A stretch of DNA of 43,422 nt from Phycisphaerae bacterium. GTDB lineage: Bacteria > Planctomycetota > Phycisphaerae > JAAYCJ01. A model generated the notes under the pieces. It was not told the DNA's origin and did no database searches. It saw only the letters and a list, made by a program, of their open reading frames with translations. The translations under genes were made by a program, and so were the position numbers. Below are positions 34,248-41,485 of the stretch, piece after piece (position 1 is the first letter of the stretch; every line of letters begins with the position of its first letter). The stretch lies in assembly GCA_012729815.1 (NCBI GenBank), contig JAAYCJ010000075.1:1-43422 (forward strand), in the 5' to 3' direction.

Positions 34248-37145
34248 TCAGGTGTCCGATCCGATACTGCGGGAACGCCCAGCCGAACCCGCCCAACCGT
34301 ACCGTCCGGCGGCGAAGGCCTTGGCGTGCTTGGTCAGGAACGCCCTGTAGGACGCATCCGCCAGCCGCGATTGGAACGGAAGGATGTTCAGCAGAATCCC
34401 GTCATGCGGGTTGAAGTATCTCCAAGGGGTCTCTGAACCGTGTTCCACGCTCAGGCGATGATAGTACAGCAGGTCAGGCGAGGTGCCCTCCCCTTTCACG
34501 ACCCAGTAGATCGGTCGATTTCGGTAGAGCTTCACGTGGTCTGGGAAGAACCCGCTGCGAAGATAGTCGCTGAGATGCTGTTTCGGCGTCAGAGCGCTGA
34601 CCACCTCACCGGCGGCGGATGCGCCCAGGATCGCCGTCAGGACGTGCAGGATTCGCTCGATGGCGTTGGCAGCCGAGAGGCGGCCTTCGCGGCATATGGC
34701 GGATGCCAGACCATCGCATGACGGCTCAAGAGGTCTTGCGTGGCGATCGACAAGGCCAGCCAGTGCGACTCGATCGAGACGCAGAACCGGCGGAACGTCG
34801 AAACCCTCCAGACGGTAGAGGCCGCTGCCCGGTCGATCAGCAAGGCCCGGCGCGAAACGGCCGAAGACGACACCCAAGGCGTAGGAAACCCACCGATGGG
34901 CCAGTTGCCGCAGGTCCATCCCGGGCAAGACGCCATCGCCGATTTCATCCGGCTCGGTAACCTCCAGACCGTAACATCCGCACACCTGGCGGTCGATCTC
35001 GTGTTCGAGTGCAGCCTGTTCGCGGGCCATCGCCGTCAGCCCTCGCAACTCGCCGCCCCACGGCGGCGGCGCGACGAAATCGAGCGAGGTCTCATCGAAC
35101 GTTTCACGCAGCTTCTGGATGGCGGCCACGCGGGCGACCAGACCGGCCAGTTCGTCCGTGCCCCGCCGCGGGATCGGCAGCCGGGCCAGGTCGCCGATCT
35201 GGAAATTGACGGTCGAGTTGATCAGTTCGAGCAGCCGCCGGCACGCCGTCGAGTTCAGCACGGCCAGGACGAGGGCGGGATCCTTGGGAAACACCGCCGA
35301 GCCGGCAACGTCGAAGATACAGCCGCCGGGCAGGATGCGGGCGCTGAACGTCTTGGACGTCAGGTACGAGTAGCTCAGGCCCGGCTGGAAGTACCACTCG
35401 ACATTTTTGGCCACCCACTGCCATTTGCCCCGCAGGTACGGATATCGGCGAAGGATCTCCCGCTTGATCGCGCGGCCGTCGTCTTCCCAATCGACCAGAT
35501 ACTCCGGACGCGAGTACCACCGCTTGAAACCGCCCCCTTTGGCGTACGGGAACCAGCGTTTGCCGGACCGTGCCGCCTCCTCGGCGTTGCGGCAGTTCCA
35601 GGCGATCTGATCGTCGGGAATCTCCCACCAGTAGCGAACGAACCGGAAGTTGTCGGTCGTGGCCAGACCCTGGCGGATCTCGGCATGATCGCCGAGCGCG
35701 GGAAACTTTGTGAAGGCGTCGTGCAACTCGGCCTCGGCCCAGTAGACCCACGGCGATCCGGGAATCCGATCGAATGCCGCCTGGTGGGCGTGGAAAAGCC
35801 GCGGATGCGAACGTCCGCTTCGCTGCTCGTCGATGATGCGCCCGAGACAGTGCGCCTTGGCCTGGGCGTTCTGGTCCGATTCCGTGAGGCGGACGAACCA
35901 CGCCCCGTCCGCGGGCGGATCGGCTGGGTCGTTGCGTCGAAGCACGTAGAAAGCGCAATCGACGACCGCCTCGTCGAAGGTGTTCAGCCCGGTGTGCACG
36001 AGCGTCTCGATGGCGGCGTGCTGTGTCAGCCACCGGCGGACCGGCTCGAGCGAGCTGATGAACATGAACGTCTGCGGCGTGATCGCCCCGAGCCGGCCGC
36101 CAGGACGCACCAGTTCCAGCGAGCGTTCGAGGAACGCGGTGTAGAGATTTCTCCCGCTGCGGGGAAAGCGGCGTTTCATAGCCGTCTTGAGGGGCGGCGG
36201 ATAATCGCGGCGATCGAGGTACGGCGGGTTCAGCAGCACCACGTCGTATTGGCCGTCACCGGCTGGGTGCCGTTCGGCAAGGGCGTCGGCCAAAGTGAGA
36301 TTGAGGGCAAACGGCTCGGACACGCCGCTTCGCACGTACAAGCCGACGGCGGCCAAAACCAGCGGCCGGCGGTCAACGTCCACGCCGAACAGGTTGTTTC
36401 GCAGAATGGCTTGGGGAATCTCTCGCTCCGATCGGACCGATGGAGACTGAGGCCAGCCATCCGCGCCGGCGCGATCGAGTTCCTCGCGGTACATCGCCTC
36501 CAGAAGCTCGAACGCCGCCAGGCCGAAGTTCATCGTCCCGCACGCCGGATCGAGGATCTTCAATTCGCCGACGGACGTCAAAGGCGTCTGACGCCCTGCC
36601 GGCTGGTCCACCAGATACGCCATGGCCGATGCGAGCCGGCTGTCCGGATGCATGGCCAGCCACCATCGGCCGACCGTGTTGTGGACCAGGAACTCGGCGA
36701 TCCACCGGTCGGTGAACTGCTGCGTCCGCCGCCCGATCAGCTCCGGCGGCACCTTCGCCCCCCCTGCCGTCCGAAACACCTCCAGATCCGGCTCCGAAAA
36801 ATACTGGTACGCCGCAGCGGCGGACGTTGGATCGGACCACGCATCCCAATACGCCTCCGACTGCATCCGGGCGAACAACTCCGCCGTCTGGTCCGCGGCC
36901 AGAAGCTGATCCGCGACCGAAAACGGCTGGCCCAGTAGGACCGAGAGCAGCTCGGTCAGTTCCTCAACCGCCGCGCCGCATCGCCGCCCGCGCAGCATTG
37001 AGGCCGCGATCAACAGTACCCAGACATCAAGAGCGGTCTCAACCGCCACCTCGCGAGAATCGCAGCCGCGTCTCAACACCGCCTCAACGAGCGTTTCACG
37101 CCCGTGCAAGGCCAGTTGCCGCAATGTCCGTCGCGACGGGATCAC
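34248..37145 (-). CDS. PglX/type IIG-like adenine-specific DNA methyltransferase
   Basis: About 965 residues. The N6-adenine methyltransferase core has motif I DPACGT at 199-204 and catalytic NPPY at 306-309. Just before it, TQQFTDRWIAEFLVHNTVGR resembles the helical lead-in of BREX PglX and Eco57I-type enzymes. Downstream, GLATTDNFRFVRYWWEIP and YAKGGGFKRWYSRPEYLVDWEDDG are PglX-like target-recognition phrases. No PD-(D/E)xK nuclease motif is seen in the first 190 residues, and no BREX partner genes (brxA, brxB, brxC, pglZ, brxL) are adjacent. Start GTG 37145 coincides with the predicted transcription start; a longer reading to 37388 would overlap the upstream activase gene. Confidence 0.85.
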   Translation of the reverse strand: MIPSRRTLRQLALHGRETLVEAVLRRGCDSREVAVETALDVWVLLIAASMLRGRRCGAAVEELTELLSVLLGQPFSVADQLLAADQTAELFARMQSEAYWDAWSDPTSAAAAYQYFSEPDLEVFRTAGGAKVPPELIGRRTQQFTDRWIAEFLVHNTVGRWWLAMHPDSRLASAMAYLVDQPAGRQTPLTSVGELKILDPACGTMNFGLAAFELLEAMYREELDRAGADGWPQSPSVRSEREIPQAILRNNLFGVDVDRRPLVLAAVGLYVRSGVSEPFALNLTLADALAERHPAGDGQYDVVLLNPPYLDRRDYPPPLKTAMKRRFPRSGRNLYTAFLERSLELVRPGGRLGAITPQTFMFISSLEPVRRWLTQHAAIETLVHTGLNTFDEAVVDCAFYVLRRNDPADPPADGAWFVRLTESDQNAQAKAHCLGRIIDEQRSGRSHPRLFHAHQAAFDRIPGSPWVYWAEAELHDAFTKFPALGDHAEIRQGLATTDNFRFVRYWWEIPDDQIAWNCRNAEEAARSGKRWFPYAKGGGFKRWYSRPEYLVDWEDDGRAIKREILRRYPYLRGKWQWVAKNVEWYFQPGLSYSYLTSKTFSARILPGGCIFDVAGSAVFPKDPALVLAVLNSTACRRLLELINSTVNFQIGDLARLPIPRRGTDELAGLVARVAAIQKLRETFDETSLDFVAPPPWGGELRGLTAMAREQAALEHEIDRQVCGCYGLEVTEPDEIGDGVLPGMDLRQLAHRWVSYALGVVFGRFAPGLADRPGSGLYRLEGFDVPPVLRLDRVALAGLVDRHARPLEPSCDGLASAICREGRLSAANAIERILHVLTAILGASAAGEVVSALTPKQHLSDYLRSGFFPDHVKLYRNRPIYWVVKGEGTSPDLLYYHRLSVEHGSETPWRYFNPHDGILLNILPFQSRLADASYRAFLTKHAKAFAAGRYGWAGSAGRSRSIGSDT

Positions 37146-37151
37146 CGCGAC

Positions 37152-37180
37152 AGTATATGATGCGATCCGACCGCCCGCAA
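37152..37180 (-). promoter_or_regulatory. Predicted promoter of the methyltransferase gene
   Basis: On the minus strand, TTGCGG (37180-37175), 17 nt, TATACT (37157-37152). The expected transcription start falls on or beside GTG 37145, so the mRNA would be leaderless. It lies between the activase stop (37225) and the methyltransferase. Confidence 0.65.
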
Positions 37181-37224
37181 GACTCGCCGCGATCGAGGAT
37201 GCATGTCGGTCTTGCCCGGTGGCG

Positions 37225-38130
37225 TCACAGTGCGCGGACCGGTACACGCGTGGCGGCCTCGACGACCGAGAGCCAGCGGCTGACATCCTTCGCGTCGGCG
37301 GAGTTGATGCCCGCAGACGGATCACAGGCGCCAAGTCGCGCAACCTTGGAACGGCCGAAGGGATGATACGGGTGGAGGTCGACCGCAATCACGTTCTTCA
37401 GAGAATTCGCCACGTCGGCGATGCCGCGCAGGTGACCCTCATCGTCATTGACGTCGGGAATCAACGGGCAGCGCAGGATGATCCTCCCACCGGCCGCGTC
37501 GATGGCCGCAAGGTTGGCCAGGATGGGCTCCAGCGGCCCGCCCGTCGTCTGAAGATGACGCTCCGGATCGGTATCCTTCAGATCGTAAAGGAAGAGGTCC
37601 ACGCCATCGAGCAGTTCCATGAAGCTGCCGGTTGGCGCAAAGCCGCACGTGTCGAGACAGGTGTGCACGCCGGCCTCACGGGCGGCCCGCAACAAGGCCC
37701 GGGTGAACTCGAACTGCATCATGGGCTCGCCGCCGGAGATGGTGACCCCGCCGCCGCCGTCGTAAAAAGGTCTGTCCCTGACCACGTCGGCGAGCACGTC
37801 CTCGACGGTCATCTCCCGCCCGATGACCTCGATCGCGCCGCTGTAGCATCCTTCGGCACAGGCGCCGCAGCCGCCGCAGAACTCTCGAAGCAGAACGTGC
37901 CGCCCGTTCCGCAAAACGTGCGCCGCGCCCGGACACGCCTCAAAGCACCAGCCGCAGCCGATGCATCGGTCGGGAATGAAGGAAATCTCCCGCTCCCGTT
38001 TCTGCGACTCGGGATTGTGGCACCACAGGCAACGCAGCGGACAGCCTTTGAGGAACACCGTCGTCCGGATGCCCGGCCCGTCGTGTAGCGAAAACCTCTG
38101 AATGTCGAAGATCGTGCCGGTGATGGCCAT
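37225..38130 (-). CDS. Glycyl-radical-enzyme activating protein (radical SAM)
   Basis: A 301-residue radical SAM enzyme that installs the glycyl radical on its partner. The cluster motif is CPLRCLWC (C30, C34, C37). Two bacterial ferredoxin-type clusters follow: CIGCGWCFEAC (C56, C59, C62, C66) and CGGCGACAEGC (C85, C88, C91, C95), as in the activases of non-PFL glycyl-radical enzymes. GGVTISGGEP and the late LHPYHPFGRSK complete the family pattern. It starts 6 nt after the glycyl-radical-enzyme stop, with GGAGG upstream, so the pair is one transcript. Confidence 0.93.
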   Translation of the reverse strand: MAITGTIFDIQRFSLHDGPGIRTTVFLKGCPLRCLWCHNPESQKREREISFIPDRCIGCGWCFEACPGAAHVLRNGRHVLLREFCGGCGACAEGCYSGAIEVIGREMTVEDVLADVVRDRPFYDGGGGVTISGGEPMMQFEFTRALLRAAREAGVHTCLDTCGFAPTGSFMELLDGVDLFLYDLKDTDPERHLQTTGGPLEPILANLAAIDAAGGRIILRCPLIPDVNDDEGHLRGIADVANSLKNVIAVDLHPYHPFGRSKVARLGACDPSAGINSADAKDVSRWLSVVEAATRVPVRAL

Positions 38131-38136
38131 GAAGCA

Positions 38137-40317
38137 TCAGCCTCCGCCCTGCTGCTCCGTCCGGGCGATGATCATCTCCTGCCACTCGCGCGTCAACGTG
38201 GCGAAGCGGGCCGACCAGCCGGAAATGCGAACCGAAAGATTCGGGTACGCCTCAGGATGCTCCTGGGCGCGACGGAGCAGTTCGGTATCCACCACGTCGG
38301 TCTGCATGAAGACGCCGCCCAACGTGACGAAACTGCGCATCAGGCCGCTCAGGGCCTCCAGGCCGACTTCGCCGCGGACGCTGTCGGGAGCGATCTTCAG
38401 ATCCAGCGCGGTCCCGCCCGGCAGCCGGCCCAAATCCACCGAACAGTGCGAACGGATCACCGCCGTCGGGCCGCGCCGGTCCGTGCCCGGCGACGGCGAG
38501 AAATTCGCGGAAAGGATCGCGCCCGCCTTGTGGCCGGCGGCGCTGGCCGTCCGGTGCGAAAGGTAGTCCGAACCCTCGCGACCGAAGGTGCTGATCCCCG
38601 CCGGACGCAGCACACCGTGCCGCTCCCGGTGACGCCATACGTAGCCGGTGTAGTCGTCAAAGACCCGCCGCAGGAGGGCATCCGCTTCGACGCTGTCATT
38701 GCCCCAGAAGTCGAACCGGCTGCCGATCCGCCGACGCAGCACCTCCTGCCCCTCCCAGTTTGCACGCAGTACGGCGACAAACTCCGGCAGCGTAAACTCG
38801 CCGGTCTCGTAGACCAGACGCCGGATCACCAGCAGGCTGTTGGCCACGTCCGGCAGCCCGCCCGCATGCGGCGAGCAGACGGTGTATTTCGGCCCTCCCG
38901 CAAGATAGCCGCGCCCCTTCTCGATGCAGCCTTCCACCAGGAGGGAGGCCAGCGGCGCGGGCTGATCGTTGAAGAAACGCTCGTCCAACAGCCGATCCAA
39001 AACCGCCTCCAGCCGCCCGCGAAAGTCGGCGTACAGGGATTCGAAGTCCGCAAACGCCGGAGGCAGCGTCTCGCCCTCGGACGCGGAGACCGAAAGCCCG
39101 AGCGTCTCCTGCAGCAACCGCAGCGCGTCGAACGGCTGATAACCGAAGGCCGTCTTGCCGGGAATGATGACCTCCCAGCAGCCGTCGTTGGCGAAGTCGC
39201 GGGCCTCGGCCAGAGGATACCCGAAACCGGTCAGGGTCGGGATGATCCGCTCGTCGTTGTAGATCGCCACGATGCCCCCGCCAAGCCGCTGAATCGCGGC
39301 GATCCGATTGAGCAACCGCGACGGAGTCCGCGAATCGATCCGCACCGCGATCGGAAAATCGCTGATGTGAAGCTCCTCCACCACGTCCAGAACCAGATCG
39401 GTCACCTTGTTGGCGACGGGCCGTCCCGCCTCGTCCACGCCGGCCAGCACGATGTTCTGGTAGAACTGCGCGTCGCCGCTGCCCCGTCCTTCGGCCGTGA
39501 TCCACTCGCACCCCTTGATCCAGAAGTGTGCCACGAGTTCCCGCGCCTCATCGAGCGAGATCCGCCCCGCCTCCAGGTCCGCCCGAAGCAGCGGCCCCAG
39601 CATCTTGTCGAAACGCCCGATGCCGCTCCAGTTGCCGCACAACCGCTGAAAGTCCCACAGCAGCCACAGCGCCTGCACACCCTCCCGAAACGAGGCAGGA
39701 GGTTCCTCGGGCACGCGGCGCAGCGCCGCCAGCACCTCCATGTCATTCGACCGATCCGCGCCGCCCGCGCTCGCGATCCGCTCCTCCAGCAGCTTCACAT
39801 ACCGACCGTGCCAGATACCCGCGGCGTCGAGGCAGATACCCATCGCCTCCAGAAGATCGCGACCCTCCGCCTCCAGATCGCCTCGCGCCAGACGCGCGTC
39901 AATCTCAGCCCGAATGCCGCGATAGCCGATCCGCAGCGCTTTCTCAAAACCCAGCGTGGTGTGGCTGATCGAACTGAATTCCGTCAGCGGTATGCGGTGC
40001 CATGTCGCCTCCCTGAGCGTGGCCGCACCCGCCAGCTTCTCCCCGGGAAAATGGCGCAGCGGGGCATGCAGGGCGATCAACCGCACCGCCTCCGCCGCCT
40101 GCCGATGCGGCGACGGATTCCCAGCCAGAAACTCCGGCCCCAGGCCGAACGTCGCCTCGCCCATCGTCCGACCCACCGCACCGGACAGGTAGTGCGCCGC
40201 CAGTTCCCGCGTGGCCCGACTGAGCCTCGCTTGGCCACGAAAGGGCGTTGCCACGCCAAAGCCGGAACCTTTCAGACCCATAGCCGCTCGCTCGGCTCCT
40301 GATACCAACTCGCTCAT
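38137..40317 (-). CDS. Glycyl-radical enzyme of unknown substrate
   Basis: A 726-residue protein with both radical-chemistry hallmarks. The thiyl-radical Cys380 sits in NDGCWE, with the C-x-E arrangement (Glu382) found in eliminase-type enzymes such as choline TMA-lyase and glycerol dehydratase, rather than the Cys-Cys of pyruvate formate-lyase. The radical Gly700 is in RISGWSARF. The substrate cannot be assigned: the neighbouring GKTAFGYQPFDALR does not match a subfamily I know. It is oxygen-sensitive chemistry, so expression should be anaerobic. ATG 40317 is chosen, with AGGAG 9 nt before it; an in-frame extension to 40389 lacks a site. It is divergent from an AraC regulator. Confidence 0.9.
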   Translation of the reverse strand: MSELVSGAERAAMGLKGSGFGVATPFRGQARLSRATRELAAHYLSGAVGRTMGEATFGLGPEFLAGNPSPHRQAAEAVRLIALHAPLRHFPGEKLAGAATLREATWHRIPLTEFSSISHTTLGFEKALRIGYRGIRAEIDARLARGDLEAEGRDLLEAMGICLDAAGIWHGRYVKLLEERIASAGGADRSNDMEVLAALRRVPEEPPASFREGVQALWLLWDFQRLCGNWSGIGRFDKMLGPLLRADLEAGRISLDEARELVAHFWIKGCEWITAEGRGSGDAQFYQNIVLAGVDEAGRPVANKVTDLVLDVVEELHISDFPIAVRIDSRTPSRLLNRIAAIQRLGGGIVAIYNDERIIPTLTGFGYPLAEARDFANDGCWEVIIPGKTAFGYQPFDALRLLQETLGLSVSASEGETLPPAFADFESLYADFRGRLEAVLDRLLDERFFNDQPAPLASLLVEGCIEKGRGYLAGGPKYTVCSPHAGGLPDVANSLLVIRRLVYETGEFTLPEFVAVLRANWEGQEVLRRRIGSRFDFWGNDSVEADALLRRVFDDYTGYVWRHRERHGVLRPAGISTFGREGSDYLSHRTASAAGHKAGAILSANFSPSPGTDRRGPTAVIRSHCSVDLGRLPGGTALDLKIAPDSVRGEVGLEALSGLMRSFVTLGGVFMQTDVVDTELLRRAQEHPEAYPNLSVRISGWSARFATLTREWQEMIIARTEQQGGG

Positions 40318-40413
40318 TCCCTGCGTCTCCTGAGGGCCGGAACAGGCAAGACCCGCGCCCGGCCCGGAAAAGCTTCCTGAATATACCATACTCTGCCCAT
40401 ATCCATTAAAGCA

Positions 40414-40442
40414 TTGACTGAAGGCGGGAAAACATATACAAT
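40414..40442 (+). promoter_or_regulatory. Predicted promoter of the AraC-family gene
   Basis: TTGACT (40414-40419), 17 nt, TACAAT (40437-40442): near consensus in both boxes. The start codon is only 13 nt after the -10, so the leader is about 5-9 nt. The shared 138-nt gap to the divergent glycyl-radical-enzyme start must also hold that gene's promoter, which could not be identified, as expected for an activator-dependent one. Confidence 0.7.
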
Positions 40443-40455
40443 CCTATGATACGCC

Positions 40456-41298
40456 ATGGACATCGATCGGATCCCCTATGACGCGATTTCGTTGCGTTTC
40501 TTCGAAACGGGCAGCTTTGACGTGCGAGTGGACAGGCACGTGCACTGCAAGACGTGCCCCTACACTATCCTGGCCCAAGCGGTGCAGGGGCGATACGAGA
40601 TCCACTGCGGCCCTAACCGGCATGAGTCCCTGGCGGAGGGCGAGGCGTTCCTGGTCCCGGCGTTTCAGCCGTTGCGGATCGTCCATCACGGCGACCCGCG
40701 GGAAGGCGGTCGAATGCGCGCCCGCTGGCTTCACATCCACGTCACGCTCTTTGACGCCGTCGACCTGTTGTCATTGCTTGACATGCCGCTACGGGTGTCA
40801 GCGGAGCAGTGCGAACCCTTTGCGGACATCATGAGCGCCTTGACGCGTGTTCAGGAATGTCCCCCGTTCGTACAACTGGCAAGGAAGCAGGAACTGGCGT
40901 TCAGAACCCTGGCGATGCTCTGCGAACTGGCCCCCTTGCGCACCGACGCCGACGACCTGTGGCTCAGGAGGCATCGCCTGCAGCCGGTCTTCAACCACAT
41001 GCGCGAGCATCTGGCTGAGAGGCTGACGGTAACCCGCCTGGCCCGCCTGGCGCACCTCTCGGTGCCGCACTTTCACGCCCTTTTCCGCAAATACCTGGGA
41101 CGGTCCCCGATGCAGCACCTCAAGCAACTGCGGCTGGAACGGGCGGCCCGGCTCCTGACCGGCAGCGACGCCTCGCTTGCGGACATCGCGGAGGCGACCG
41201 GCTTCTGCAACGAGTTCCACCTCAGCCGCGAGTTCCGCCGTGTCTTCGGCAGACCGCCGAGACGCTGGCGCGCCGACCCCGACCGCACCCTTCCCTGA
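40456..41298 (+). CDS. AraC-family transcriptional regulator
   Basis: A 280-residue regulator. Residues of about 15-110 form a cupin-like effector-binding domain (HVHCKTCPYTILAQAVQGRYEIHC, EAFLVPAFQPLRIVHHGD). Residues 175-272 hold the double helix-turn-helix: MREHLAERLTVTRLARLAHL and SDASLADIAEATGFCNEFHL, with the usual FRRVFGRPPRRWR end. It is transcribed away from the glycyl-radical-enzyme genes and probably controls them, responding to the compound they degrade. ATG 40456 has no ribosome binding site, consistent with a near-leaderless mRNA. Confidence 0.92.
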   Translation: MDIDRIPYDAISLRFFETGSFDVRVDRHVHCKTCPYTILAQAVQGRYEIHCGPNRHESLAEGEAFLVPAFQPLRIVHHGDPREGGRMRARWLHIHVTLFDAVDLLSLLDMPLRVSAEQCEPFADIMSALTRVQECPPFVQLARKQELAFRTLAMLCELAPLRTDADDLWLRRHRLQPVFNHMREHLAERLTVTRLARLAHLSVPHFHALFRKYLGRSPMQHLKQLRLERAARLLTGSDASLADIAEATGFCNEFHLSREFRRVFGRPPRRWRADPDRTLP

Positions 41299-41317
41299 GC
41301 CGCCCATTTATTGAAAA

Positions 41318-41341
41318 CGGCTCCGTCTCCGGAGCCGCTTT
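41318..41341. terminator. Bidirectional terminator between araC-type gene and tRNA-Pro
   Basis: A perfect 8-bp stem, CGGCTCCG (41318-41325) with CGGAGCCG (41330-41337), loop TCTC. It is followed by CTTTAAT on the plus strand and GTTTTC on the minus strand. It sits 19 nt after the araC stop and 7 nt from the 3' end of the tRNA, so it can end both transcripts. Confidence 0.75.
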
Positions 41342-41343
41342 AA

Positions 41344-41418
41344 TCGGGGCGAGAGGATTTGAACCTCCGGCCTCCTGCTCCCAAAGCAGGCGCTCTAGCC
41401 AAACTGAGCTACGCCCCG
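41344..41418 (-). tRNA. tRNA-Pro (anticodon UGG)
   Basis: A 75-nt cloverleaf. The acceptor stem is CGGGGCG/CGCCCCG with discriminator A. The D arm is GCTC/GAGC, the anticodon stem CCTGC/GCAGG around loop TTTGGGA (anticodon UGG), and the T arm GGAGG-TTCAAAT-CCTCT. No CCA is encoded. Confidence 0.95.
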
Positions 41419-41428
41419 GATCATCTGT

Positions 41429-41457
41429 ATTTTAGTGATCAGCAACTTGGATTTCCA
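41429..41457 (-). promoter_or_regulatory. Predicted promoter of tRNA-Pro
   Basis: On the minus strand, TGGAAA (41457-41452), 17 nt, TAAAAT (41434-41429). The -10 lies 10 nt before the mature 5' end, so transcription would start within a few bases of it. Confidence 0.5.
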
Positions 41458-41485
41458 GAGCCCGGTTCGGATTATCACCGTCAAA

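Noticed and set aside
34740-36938. Rightward open frame of 732 codons opposite the methyltransferase
   Set aside because: The minus strand carries DPACGT and NPPY in frame; this one has no domain or ribosome binding site.
38257-40302. Rightward open frame of 681 codons opposite the glycyl-radical enzyme
   Set aside because: Shadow frame; the minus strand holds both the active Cys and radical Gly motifs.
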